DNA of 64,000 bases from 3107 sp001483205 (GTDB lineage Bacteria > Pseudomonadota > Alphaproteobacteria > Rhodobacterales > Rhodobacteraceae). Under the pieces are notes generated by a model. That model searched no databases. It was not told the DNA's origin and worked only from the letters and a program-made list of their open reading frames with translations. Of the stretch, positions 14,360-22,592 are shown piece after piece. Within the stretch, counting starts at the first letter, position 1; every line of letters begins with the position of its first letter. Location of the stretch: contig OZ219810.1 of the NCBI GenBank assembly GCA_964291375.2, forward strand, positions 117,298 through 181,297, in the 5' to 3' direction. A program made the translations under genes and the position numbers.

Positions 14360-16153
14360 TTACTCCGCCCCCGGACCATCGGTGAATTGCAGGCGCGCAA
14401 GACGGGCATACAGACCCGCCTGCGCGATCAGCTCTTCATGGGTGCCTTCGGCGACGATGGCCCCGCCGTCAAAGACCAGAATGCGGTCCGCTTTCCTGAC
14501 CGTGGCCAGCCGGTGCGCAACAATCAGGGTCGTCCTGTCCTTTGACATGCGGTCGAACGCGCCCTGCACGGCGCGCTCGCTTTCGGCATCAAGCGCCGAT
14601 GTCGCCTCATCCAGCAACAACACCGGCGCGTCGCGCAGAATCGCGCGGGCAATGGCAATGCGCTGTTTCTGTCCGCCCGACAGCATCACCCCGCGCTCTC
14701 CCACCTGGCTGTCATAGCCGTCCGGCAGGGCCGAGAGGAAATCATGGGCGGCGGCGGCGCGGGCGGCGGCCTCAACCCCGGCATCCGGGGCATCAGGCCG
14801 CCCGAAGCGGATGTTTTCCCGCGCGGTGGTGGCAAAGATCGCCGGTTCCTGCGGGACCAGCGCAATCGCGCGCCGGAAATCCTGCCGGGCCATCGCTTTC
14901 AGGTCCACACCGTCAAGCAGCACCCTGCCCTCTACCGGATCATAGAACCGCAGCAACAGATGCAGGATGGTTGACTTTCCGGCCCCCGAGGGACCGACAA
15001 GCGCGACGGTCTCGCCCGGATGAACGGTCAGCGAGACGCCCCTGATTGCCACATCCCGCGCCCGTGACGGATAGTGAAAGGTCACATCCTCAAACCTGAT
15101 TTCCCCCCGCACCGGGGCGGGCAGGGCCTGCGGCGCATCGGGGTCGCGCACCCTGTTCCGCGCGGTCAGCAGCTCAATCAGGCGTTCCGTCGCGCCTGCG
15201 GCCCGTTGCAGCTCTCCCCAGATTTCCGACAGGGCGGCGACACTTCCGGCCACCATCACCGCATAGATCACGAACTGCACCAGCGCCCCGGTGCTCATGC
15301 CCCCGGCCCGCACATCCCGCGCGCCGACCCACAAGACGCCGACAACCCCCGAAAAGACCAGAAAGATCACGATCACCGTCATCAGCGCCCGCGTTTTGAT
15401 GCGGATTTTCGCGGCCCCGAAGGCGGCCTCGGTCGCGGCGGCGAAACCGGCGCGGGTCAGGGCCTCGTGGGTGAACGCCTGCACGGTGGGAATCGCCAGA
15501 AGGGCCTCTGAGGCAATGCCGGAGCTTTCCGCGACCGTATCCTGGCTGATGCGGCTCTGGCCCCTCAGCCGCCGCCCCAGAACGATGATCGGCACGACCA
15601 CCACCGGCACGATCAGCAGAACCAGCCCGGTGAGCTTGGCGCTGGTCCACAGCAACAGCAGGATGCCGCCGGCAAGGATCAGCAGATTGCGGAGCGCAAC
15701 CGACACCGAAGAGCCGATGACCGAGAGAATGAGCGTGGTGTCGGTGGTCAGGCGCGACAGCACCTCGCCGGTCATTATGCGTTCGTAAAATTCGGGGCTT
15801 TGGCCGATCATCCTGTCAAAGACGGCCTTGCGGATGTCGGCGACAACGCGCTCTCCCAGCCGGGTGACAAGGTAATAGCGCAGCCCCGTGCCCGCCGCCA
15901 GCAGCGCGGCAATGACCAGCGCGGCGGCAAAATACTGATCCAGCAGGGCGGTGTTTTCGGCACCAAAACCATCGACCACCCGGCGGACGGCCAAAGGCAG
16001 GACAAGCGACAGGCAGGCGGTCAGAACCAGCACCATAAGGGTCAGCAAGACCTGCCCGCGATACGGGGTGATAAAGGGGGCCAGCCCGGATATGGCGCTG
16101 ATGCGCCGTGTCTTTTCCCGCGTCTCGGGGAAGGCCGTTGTCTCGGTTGCCAT
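14360..16153 (-). CDS. ABC exporter, fused permease and ATPase (MsbA/MDR type)
   Basis: A 597-residue half-transporter that works as a homodimer in the inner membrane. Six transmembrane helices occupy about residues 25-320. The ATPase domain follows: VALVGPSGAGKSTILHLLL (Walker A), IALVPQEPAIFATTARENI (Q-loop), MLSGGQKQRIAIARAIL (ABC signature), VLLLDEATSALDAESE (Walker B plus D-loop) and LIVAHRLATV with the switch His. This is the subfamily of lipid, drug or polysaccharide exporters; the substrate cannot be inferred. The start at 16153 (MATETTAFPETREKTRR) is followed by the usual short cytoplasmic lead-in. It is monocistronic; the neighbours are repeats and tRNA-Gly. Confidence 0.92.
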   Translation of the reverse strand: MATETTAFPETREKTRRISAISGLAPFITPYRGQVLLTLMVLVLTACLSLVLPLAVRRVVDGFGAENTALLDQYFAAALVIAALLAAGTGLRYYLVTRLGERVVADIRKAVFDRMIGQSPEFYERIMTGEVLSRLTTDTTLILSVIGSSVSVALRNLLILAGGILLLLWTSAKLTGLVLLIVPVVVVPIIVLGRRLRGQSRISQDTVAESSGIASEALLAIPTVQAFTHEALTRAGFAAATEAAFGAAKIRIKTRALMTVIVIFLVFSGVVGVLWVGARDVRAGGMSTGALVQFVIYAVMVAGSVAALSEIWGELQRAAGATERLIELLTARNRVRDPDAPQALPAPVRGEIRFEDVTFHYPSRARDVAIRGVSLTVHPGETVALVGPSGAGKSTILHLLLRFYDPVEGRVLLDGVDLKAMARQDFRRAIALVPQEPAIFATTARENIRFGRPDAPDAGVEAAARAAAAHDFLSALPDGYDSQVGERGVMLSGGQKQRIAIARAILRDAPVLLLDEATSALDAESERAVQGAFDRMSKDRTTLIVAHRLATVRKADRILVFDGGAIVAEGTHEELIAQAGLYARLARLQFTDGPGAE

Positions 16154-16227
16154 GTGGGAACCCTTTCCGCCGCCGCTTACATAGAGGGCGTGTGCGGGCG
16201 GGACAAGCGGGGTGGCGCGTTCGGGGA

Positions 16228-16301
16228 TGGAGCGGGTAGCGGGAATCGAACCCGCACCAAGAGCTTGGAAGGCTCGTGTGATACCATTTCACCATACCCG
16301 C
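16228..16301 (-). tRNA. tRNA-Gly (anticodon TCC)
   Basis: 74 nt including encoded CCA. The acceptor stem GCGGGTA pairs with TACCCGC, then T as discriminator and CCA. The D-arm is GGTGAAATGGTATCAC, the anticodon arm is GAGCCTTCCAAGCTC with TCC in the loop, and the T-arm is GTGCGGGTTCGATTCCCGC, giving a full cloverleaf. It decodes GGA/GGG. A well-spaced promoter lies just upstream (16318-16346). Confidence 0.97.
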
Positions 16302-16317
16302 CCGTTTTGAGGCCTTC

Positions 16318-16346
16318 CTATGACATGGCGGGAAAGGGGGGGTCAA
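16318..16346 (-). promoter_or_regulatory. Promoter for tRNA-Gly
   Basis: On the minus strand TTGACC (16341-16346) and TCATAG (16318-16323) are separated by 17 bp, with the -10 ending 17 nt before the tRNA 5' end. Confidence 0.6.
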
Positions 16347-16396
16347 GAGGGGTATGATGTGTGCCCGGCACGGTATCGGCTGATGGCACGGGACAG

Positions 16397-17137
16397 GCTT
16401 TTGTATGATGGCGTATCGGTGGCTGAACCACCCCGCCCGGCTGAGAAAATATGTCAGAGGTCTTGCCCTTATCCGCGGATAAGGGGCACTCCCCTTGCGG
16501 GAACAGATGCGCGAACAGTCCGAAGGGCAGCGCCCGGCCCGGCGGAAGCGAAGCGCCCGCCGTGGGGCGGGGCGGGCGCTGCCCGGTCTTGCGACCGGGC
16601 GGGACGGGTTGGCCACTGATGCGCCAATTGCCGGAACAGATGCGCAAACAGCCGAAAGGCCGCGTCCGACCCGCACGGGTAGGCGCGAACGCGCCGCCCC
16701 GTGGGGGGGCGGGTCGGCGCGGCCCGGGCGACCGGGCAGGACAGGTTGGTCACCGATCCGCCAATAGGTCAGAAGCCCTGCCCTTATCCGCGGATAAGCC
16801 GCGCCCCCCGTGCCGGAACAGATGCGCAAACAGTGATCAGACCATATTGACCTTATCCGCGGATAAGGTCGGGGGTGATGATCCGTCCCCTGACAGTCCA
16901 CTGACGCGCCAATATGTCAGAGGTCTTGTTGCCCTTACCCGCGGATAAGGGGCACTCCCCTTGCGGGAACAGTGCGCAAACAGCCGAAAGGCCGCGTCCG
17001 ACCCGCACGGTAGGCGCGAACGCGCCGCCCCGTGGGGGGGCGGGTCGGCGCGGCCCGGTCTTACGACCGGGCAGGACAGGTTGGTCACCGATCCGTCAAT
17101 AGGTCAGAAGCCTTGCCCTTATCCGCGGATAAGGTAG
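16397..17137. repeat. Repeat cluster: palindromes plus duplicated mosaic modules
   Basis: A 740-bp gene-free tract made of recurring modules. The palindrome CCTTATCCGCGGATAAGG or a close variant occurs at 16467, 16782, 16851, 16933 and 17117; the copy at 16849-16870 extends to 22 bp of perfect dyad. TATGTCAGAGGTCTTG terminal sequences occur at 16450 and 16912. A segment of about 165 bp at 16633-16799 is repeated almost exactly at 16966-17134, and the 50-bp segment at 16466 is repeated at 16932. CGGAACAGATGCGCAAACAG recurs at 16633 and 16813. Open frames across the tract are compositional artefacts of GC-rich DNA. I see no gene between the tRNA and 17245. Confidence 0.8.
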
Positions 17138-17244
17138 GCCGCATTGACCTGCCCCCCCACATTCCGCATCCCCCGCCGGTGACGGGCATTCCACCCCGCC
17201 CCCGCCCGTGCTATGACAAACGGGGCCGGAGCAGGAGAACACGA

Positions 17245-18006
17245 ATGAGCGACCAGATAATTTCCGTCGGCGTGCTGGAGACCGGCCGCCCGCCGCCCGC
17301 GCTCGCCGCCCGCTTCCCCGACTATCCGGCCATGGTCGCCGACTGGCTCTCGAACCTGCGTGCGACCTTCACCGCCTGGCCGGTTCTTGACGGCGCGCTT
17401 CCCGAACACCCGGACGACAGGGATTTGTGGGTGATAACCGGCTCCCCCGTCGGGGCCTATGAGGACCGCGACTGGATACCGCCGCTCGAAAATTTCATCC
17501 GCCGCTGCCGGGACGCGGGCCGCCCGATGGCCGGTATCTGCTTTGGCCATCAGGTGATTGCCCAGGCGCTTGGCGGCGCGGTGCACAAGTCGGGCCGGGG
17601 CTGGGGCCTCGGGGTGACGCGCTATCCGGTCACGCACTGGCCCGAACTGCTTGGCCCCGCGCCTGCGGCCTTTGACCTTCAGGCGTTCCATCAGGATCAG
17701 GTCAAGGAACTGCCCGAAGGCGCAGAGGTCTTGTCCGCCACCGGTTTCTGCCCGAACGCGATCCTCTGGTATCCGGGCTTTGCGCTGACCGTTCAGGGGC
17801 ACCCGGAGTTTTCGCCCGACTACTCATCCGCGCTGTTGAACGCGCGCCGGGGGGCGGTGTTTCCCGATGATCTGGCAGAGCGCGCGCTTGAAACCCAATC
17901 CCGCCCGACCAATGCGGATGCACTGGCCGACATCCTGCGCCGGGCCTTCTTTGACCCGACCGTCCCGACGACCCCGACCCGCAACCGAACAAAGGCACAC
18001 CCATGA
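17245..18006 (+). CDS. Class I glutamine amidotransferase-like protein
   Basis: A 253-residue stand-alone GATase1 domain. GICFGHQVIAQALGG is the nucleophile elbow with the catalytic Cys, ALTVQGHPEFSPDY carries the catalytic His (HPEF), and the early WVITGSPVGAYEDRDW matches YfeJ/GuaA-like proteins. It hydrolyses glutamine or a gamma-glutamyl amide; the acceptor is unknown. The start at 17245 has AGGAG 8 nt upstream; longer in-frame starts run into the repeat tract. Its stop overlaps the agmatinase start (ATGA), so the two are co-translated, which hints at nitrogen release from guanidino or gamma-glutamyl polyamine compounds. That link is inference. Confidence 0.82.
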   Translation: MSDQIISVGVLETGRPPPALAARFPDYPAMVADWLSNLRATFTAWPVLDGALPEHPDDRDLWVITGSPVGAYEDRDWIPPLENFIRRCRDAGRPMAGICFGHQVIAQALGGAVHKSGRGWGLGVTRYPVTHWPELLGPAPAAFDLQAFHQDQVKELPEGAEVLSATGFCPNAILWYPGFALTVQGHPEFSPDYSSALLNARRGAVFPDDLAERALETQSRPTNADALADILRRAFFDPTVPTTPTRNRTKAHP

Positions 18007-18974
18007 CCGACAGACAGGGCGATTTCGCGTTCCGCTCAGACGAAACCACGGGCCGGTGGCCGGAAATGACCTATGGCGGCGCGCTCAGCTTTCTGCGGCG
18101 GCGCTACGGGCGCGACCTGACAGGCGTTGATGTGGCGGTCAGCGGCATCCCCTATGACGCTTCGGTCACGTATCGCTCCGGCTGTCGGCTGGGGCCGCGG
18201 GCGATCCGGGCGGCCTCGGTGCAACTGGCAGAGCTCGGGGCGTTTCCGTTCGGGTTCGACCCGTTCGAGACCCTTGCCGTCGTCGATTGCGGCGACTGTA
18301 TGATTGACCCCCACCACCCGGAAACCGTGATCCCGGCGATTGAGGCCCATGCCGACCATATCCTGCGGCAGGGCGCAAAGATGCTCAGTTTCGGCGGGGA
18401 TCATTTCGTCTCTTACCCGCTTATTCGCGCCCATGCCCGGCATCACGGCCCGGTGGCGCTGATCCAGTTTGACGCCCATTGCGACACCTGGGCCGATGAC
18501 GGCGCGCGCCTTGACCACGGCAGCATGTTCGCCCGCGCCGCCGCCGAGGGGATTGTCGATGTGGCGCGGTCTACCCAGATCGGTCTGCGCACCTTCAATG
18601 ACAGCGACCACGGGTTTGAAATTCTGACCGCCCCGTGGGTGCATCGCAACGGGATTGACGCGGCACTCAGCGTTATTCGCGAGCGCGCCGGGGACGCGCC
18701 GGTCTATGTCTCTTTCGATATTGACGGTCTTGATCCGGCTTTCGCGCCCGGAACCGGGACGCCGGTCAGCGGCGGGCTGGCAAGCTGGCAGGCGCTGGAG
18801 GCAATCCGGGGCCTTGAAGGGCTGAACCTGATCGGGATGGATGTTGTCGAGGTCGCCCCGGCCTATGATCATGCCGAGATCACGGCGATTGCCGCCGCCA
18901 CGGTCGCCCATGACTGGCTGTGCCTGCTGGCCGAGGCAAAAGGGGCGAAACGGCGGACGGTCGGGCGGGTGTAG
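18003..18974 (+). CDS. speB: Agmatinase-family ureohydrolase
   Basis: A 323-residue binuclear manganese hydrolase. Metal-binding motifs are all present: KMLSFGGDHFVSYPL, LIQFDAHCDTW and VYVSFDIDGLDPAFAPGTGTP. Agmatinases cleave agmatine to putrescine and urea in the cytosol. The family also contains guanidinobutyrase and guanidinopropionase, and the sequence alone does not separate them, so the gene symbol is provisional. The ATG overlaps the end of the upstream glutamine amidotransferase gene by 4 bp. There is no sign of truncation; length and motif spacing are normal. Confidence 0.87.
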   Translation: MTDRQGDFAFRSDETTGRWPEMTYGGALSFLRRRYGRDLTGVDVAVSGIPYDASVTYRSGCRLGPRAIRAASVQLAELGAFPFGFDPFETLAVVDCGDCMIDPHHPETVIPAIEAHADHILRQGAKMLSFGGDHFVSYPLIRAHARHHGPVALIQFDAHCDTWADDGARLDHGSMFARAAAEGIVDVARSTQIGLRTFNDSDHGFEILTAPWVHRNGIDAALSVIRERAGDAPVYVSFDIDGLDPAFAPGTGTPVSGGLASWQALEAIRGLEGLNLIGMDVVEVAPAYDHAEITAIAAATVAHDWLCLLAEAKGAKRRTVGRV

Positions 18975-19033
18975 GTGCGCGGGAAAAACCGTCGGGTCAA
19001 GGCCCGGCAAGGCGCGCGGGGCTTATCCGCGGA

Positions 19034-19112
19034 TAAGGTCAAGACCTCTGACATATAACATGACAGCGTAAAATTGATCACAGGCTCAACTCTGATCCTG
19101 TCAGGGCGCAAG
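19034..19112 (+). repeat. Dispersed repeat with GTAAAATTGATCACAG core, copy 2
   Basis: Following a palindrome at 19022-19037 (CTTATCCGCGGATAAG), the sequence CAAGACCTCTGACATATAAC leads into GTAAAATTGATCACAGGCTC...GATCCTGTCAGGGCGC, the partner of 14152-14231. The next 80 bp contain GGACAGATGCAGCGAAACCC, another common module. All of it lies between the agmatinase gene and hisS. Confidence 0.6.
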
Positions 19113-19237
19113 TGTCAGGTGCCTTGCCGGGACAGATGCAGCGAAACCCCGAAAGGCCGCCGGTCGCTTGCCCCGCCGCCGCCGCCGGGTTAAACCGCGC
19201 CGCGACAGCACCCCCGTGCGCGCCCCGAGAGACCAGC

Positions 19238-20740
19238 ATGGCCAAGCAAAGGAAAAACCCCCGCCCCAGGGCCGAACCGCCGAAAGGGTTCCGCGACTAC
19301 TTCGGCAACGACGTGACCGACCGCGCTGACATGCTCGCGGCGATTGCCCGCGTCTACCGGCTCTACGGCTTCGACGCCCTGGAAAGCCCGAGCGTAGAGA
19401 CCGCCCGCGCCCTTGGCAGCTTTCTGCCCGATGTGGACCGCCCGAACGCGGGCATCTTTGCCTGGCGGGATGAGGAAGACACGGGCCGCGAAGACTGGCT
19501 GGCGCTGCGCTATGACCTGACTGCGCCGCTCGCCCGGGTCTATGCCCAGCACCGCAACACCCTGCCGACCCCCTATCGCCGCTATGCGATGGGTCCGGTC
19601 TGGCGCAACGAAAAGCCGGGGCCGGGGCGCTATCGGCAGTTCTATCAGTGCGACGCCGATACGGTGGGAGCGGCAAGCATCGCGGCGGACGCGGAAATCT
19701 GCATGATGCTGGCCGATGCGCTGGAGGCCGTCGGCATTGCGCGGGGCGACTATGTGGTGCGGGTGGGGGATCGCAGGGTGCTGAACGGTGTGCTGGAAAA
19801 GGCGGGACTGCTTGACCCCGAAAACCCGGCGCAGTTTGAGCACGAGCGCGGGGTGGTGCTGCGCGCCATCGACAAGCTCGACCGGCTGGGGGTCGAAGGA
19901 GTGCGCGCCCTGTTGGGCGAGGGCCGCCGGGACGAAAGCGGCGATTTCACCCCCGGCGCGATGCTTGATATGCCACAGGCCGAAAGGATCATGGAGTTTG
20001 TGCGCGCGCCAACCCGCACCGGGCAAACCCTTGATCACCTGCACAGCCTTGTCGCCGGAACCGAGGCCGGAGAGCACGCCGTCCGCGAGCTCGAACAGCT
20101 TGCGGCGCTTCTGACCGCCCGGGGGTATGACGACCGCATCCGCATTGATCCCGGTATCGTGCGCGGCCTTGGCTACTATACCGGCCCGGTATTCGAGGCC
20201 GAACTGACATTCGAGACCCTTGACGAGGCAGGCCGCCCCCGCCGGTTCGGGGCGGTCGCGGGCGGCGGGCGCTATGACGATCTGGTCAAACGTTTCACCG
20301 GCCAGACGGTGCCGGCGACAGGGGTGTCCATCGGGGTGGACCGGCTGCTTGCGGCGCTGCGCGAAAAGGGGCGGATCGGGGCCGGGGCCACCGGCCCGGT
20401 GGTGGTCACGGTCATGGATCGCGACCGGATGGCGGCGTATCAGGCGATGGCGGCAGAGCTGCGCGCCGCCGGTATCCGGGCCGAGGTCTGCCTCAGCAAC
20501 CCGAAATCTTTCGGCGGGCAGTTGAAATATGCCGACCGGCGCAATGCCCCGGTGGTGATCATCGAGGGCGAGGATGAGGCCGCCCGTGGCGTCGTTCAGG
20601 TCAAGGACATGATCGAGGGGGCGCGGATCGCCCGTGACGCCAGCCTTGAACAGTGGAAATCCCGTCCGGCGCAGCAAGAGGTCGCCCGCGCCGATCTGGT
20701 GGCCCATGTCACCGGGATTCTGGCCGGAAACAGGCAATGA
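19238..20740 (+). CDS. hisS: Histidyl-tRNA synthetase
   Basis: A 500-residue class II aminoacyl-tRNA synthetase that charges tRNA-His. Motifs: PKGFRDYFGNDV at the N-terminus, RYDLTAPLARVYAQH, GPVWRNEKPGPGRYRQFYQCD (motif 2), RGLGYYTGPVFE (histidine A-type loop) and ATGVSIGVDRLLAAL (motif 3). The anticodon-binding domain begins near VVVTVMDRD and includes the NPKSFGGQLKYAD segment. The ATG at 19238 is chosen because GAGAG lies upstream and the family starts just before PKGFRD; earlier in-frame starts read through repeat DNA. It is the first gene of hisS-hisZ-hisG, with a 4-bp overlap to hisZ. Confidence 0.95.
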   Translation: MAKQRKNPRPRAEPPKGFRDYFGNDVTDRADMLAAIARVYRLYGFDALESPSVETARALGSFLPDVDRPNAGIFAWRDEEDTGREDWLALRYDLTAPLARVYAQHRNTLPTPYRRYAMGPVWRNEKPGPGRYRQFYQCDADTVGAASIAADAEICMMLADALEAVGIARGDYVVRVGDRRVLNGVLEKAGLLDPENPAQFEHERGVVLRAIDKLDRLGVEGVRALLGEGRRDESGDFTPGAMLDMPQAERIMEFVRAPTRTGQTLDHLHSLVAGTEAGEHAVRELEQLAALLTARGYDDRIRIDPGIVRGLGYYTGPVFEAELTFETLDEAGRPRRFGAVAGGGRYDDLVKRFTGQTVPATGVSIGVDRLLAALREKGRIGAGATGPVVVTVMDRDRMAAYQAMAAELRAAGIRAEVCLSNPKSFGGQLKYADRRNAPVVIIEGEDEAARGVVQVKDMIEGARIARDASLEQWKSRPAQQEVARADLVAHVTGILAGNRQ

Positions 20741-21843
20741 ACGCCGGGGAAGGCGTCAGGGCAGAGGCCGCAAGGCTGCGGGCCTTTTTCGAGGCGGCGG
20801 GCGCAACCCCGGTCGAGACCGACATCCTGCAACCGGCGGCCACATTGCTTGACCTCTATGGCGAGGACATTCGCGCGCGGGCCTATGTCACCCACGACCC
20901 TTTGCGCGGCGAACTGATGCTGCGGCCCGATTTCACCGTGCCGGTGGCGCAGATGCACATGGCGGGGGGGGCGGAACCGGCGCGCTACACCTATGCGGGC
21001 AAGGTTTTTCGCGCGCAGGAGCGGGAAACGGGTCGCCCGAGTGAATATTTTCAGGTGGGATATGAGGTTTTCGACCGGGACGACCCGGCGGCGGCGGATG
21101 CCGGGGTCTTTGCGCTGTTCAGCGAGGCGCTGTCGCCCCTGGGGGTGCGCGCCGCGACCGGTGATCTGGGCATTCTGATGGATGCGGTCCGGGGCCTGCG
21201 GACCACCGAAGAGCGCAAGGCGGCGCTGATGTGCCACATCTGGCGTCCGCGCCGGTTCCGGGCACTGCTGGACCGTTTCAGCGGGCGGGTGCCCCTGCCC
21301 CCGGCGCGGCGGCAGATACTGGAAAAGCTGGCGGGGCGGGGGGCAGACGGCATGATCACAGAGATGGCCCCGGTGCCCGGACTGCGCGGGGCGGCGGAGA
21401 TCGCGGAGCGGCTGGAAACCCTGCGCACCGATGCCGCCGCCCCCCCCATCGGGCGCGAAGAGGCCGGGGTGCTGGACAGGATTCTCGACCTGCGCGCGAC
21501 CGCCCCGGAGGCGTTGGCGCGCCTGCGGGAACTGGCCGCTGAGGCCCCGCAGATCGGCCCGGCAGTGGCGCGGATGGCGGCGCGGCTCGAGGCGATGGCG
21601 GCGCGGGGGATAGAGGTCTCGGGGCTGGAATTTTCCGGCAGCCACGGGCGCACGACGCTTGAATATTATGACGGGTTTGTGTTTGGCTTTGCCGCGCCCG
21701 CGCGCCCCGACCTGCCCCCGGTGGCCACCGGCGGGCGGTATGACGCGCTGACCCGTGTGCTCGGGCGCGGGCGGGCGGTTCCGGCGGTGGGGGGCGTGAT
21801 CCGCCCGCATCTGGCGGTGGTGCTGGGACGGGGGGGCGAGTGA
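20737..21843 (+). CDS. hisZ: ATP phosphoribosyltransferase regulatory subunit
   Basis: A 368-residue paralogue of the HisRS catalytic core without the anticodon domain. It shows LRPDFTVPVAQMH, YAGKVFRAQERETGRPSEYFQVGYEVF (motif-2 region) and a C-terminal VATGGRYDALTRVLG. HisZ has no charging activity. It forms a hetero-octamer with short HisG, activates it, and provides histidine feedback inhibition. The presence of short HisG immediately downstream agrees with this. Start and stop both overlap neighbours (ATGA with hisS; GTGATG with hisG), indicating tight translational coupling. Confidence 0.93.
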   Translation: MNAGEGVRAEAARLRAFFEAAGATPVETDILQPAATLLDLYGEDIRARAYVTHDPLRGELMLRPDFTVPVAQMHMAGGAEPARYTYAGKVFRAQERETGRPSEYFQVGYEVFDRDDPAAADAGVFALFSEALSPLGVRAATGDLGILMDAVRGLRTTEERKAALMCHIWRPRRFRALLDRFSGRVPLPPARRQILEKLAGRGADGMITEMAPVPGLRGAAEIAERLETLRTDAAAPPIGREEAGVLDRILDLRATAPEALARLRELAAEAPQIGPAVARMAARLEAMAARGIEVSGLEFSGSHGRTTLEYYDGFVFGFAAPARPDLPPVATGGRYDALTRVLGRGRAVPAVGGVIRPHLAVVLGRGGE

Positions 21844-22544
21844 TGGCGCTGAAACTCGGTGTGCCGTCCAAGGGGCGGCTGATGGAGGCCACCTTTGGCT
21901 GGTTCGGGGCACGCGGCGTCACCCTGCGCCGCACCGGATCGGCGCGCGAATATGCGGGGGCCGCCGAGGGCGTGGACGGGCTGGAGCTGGTTCTGCTCAG
22001 CGCCGGGGAAATCCCGCGCGAGCTGGCGGCGGGCCGGGTGCATCTGGGCGTGACCGGCACCGACCTGATCCGCGAAACCCTGGCGGCGTGGGAAACGCGG
22101 GTCGAAGCGCTGGCCCCGATGGGGTTTGGCCGCGCCGATCTGGTTATTGCCGTGCCGCGCGCCTGGGTGGATGTGGAAACGCTGGATGATCTGGATGCGG
22201 TGGCGGCACAGTTCCGGCGCACGCACGGGTTCCGCCTGCGGATCGCCACCAAATACCACCGGCTGGCGCGGGAGTTCCTGCGCGCGCACGGGGTGGCGGA
22301 TTATCAACTGGTTGACAGCCGGGGGGCGACCGAGGGCGCGGTGAAGAACGGAACCGCCGAGGCGGTGGCCGACATCACCTCGACCGGCGAAACCCTGCGC
22401 GCCAACCACCTGAAGGTGCTTGTTGACGGGCTGGTGCATTGCAGCGAGGCCACATTGCTGAAATCCCGGCGGGCGGAGTGGGGGGATGCCGAAAACGCGG
22501 CTCTGAAGGCGTTGTTGTGCAGGCTTGGGGTGACCTCTGAATAA
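21840..22544 (+). CDS. hisG: ATP phosphoribosyltransferase, short form
   Basis: A 234-residue catalytic subunit of the first histidine biosynthesis step (ATP + PRPP to phosphoribosyl-ATP). LKLGVPSKGRLMEATFGWF is the typical N-terminus, with LGVTGTDLIRE, RIATKYHRLAREFL and the PRPP-binding loop region AVADITSTGETLRANHL. The length lacks the C-terminal ACT-like regulatory domain of long HisG, so it depends on HisZ from the preceding gene. Translation may begin at GTG 21840 or ATG 21843; both lie in the hisZ stop region. Confidence 0.95.
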   Translation: MMALKLGVPSKGRLMEATFGWFGARGVTLRRTGSAREYAGAAEGVDGLELVLLSAGEIPRELAAGRVHLGVTGTDLIRETLAAWETRVEALAPMGFGRADLVIAVPRAWVDVETLDDLDAVAAQFRRTHGFRLRIATKYHRLAREFLRAHGVADYQLVDSRGATEGAVKNGTAEAVADITSTGETLRANHLKVLVDGLVHCSEATLLKSRRAEWGDAENAALKALLCRLGVTSE

Positions 22545-22545
22545 T

Positions 22546-22568
22546 GGCGGGCCGGTGACAAGCCCGCC
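22546..22568. terminator. Hairpin between convergent hisG and dnaE
   Basis: GGCGGGC pairs with GCCCGCC across a 9-nt loop in the 48-bp gap between two convergent genes. There is no T-run on either side, so it would be a weak or Rho-assisted end. Confidence 0.4.
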
Positions 22569-22592
22569 TGGTCGCAAAACCGGGCCGCGCGC

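Noticed and set aside
16466..17134. DnaA-box-like palindromes considered as a replication origin
   Set aside because: No dnaA, dnaN, hemE, parAB or AT-rich unwinding element nearby. Arms match the DnaA box only 7 of 9, and a similar cluster exists 35 kb away.
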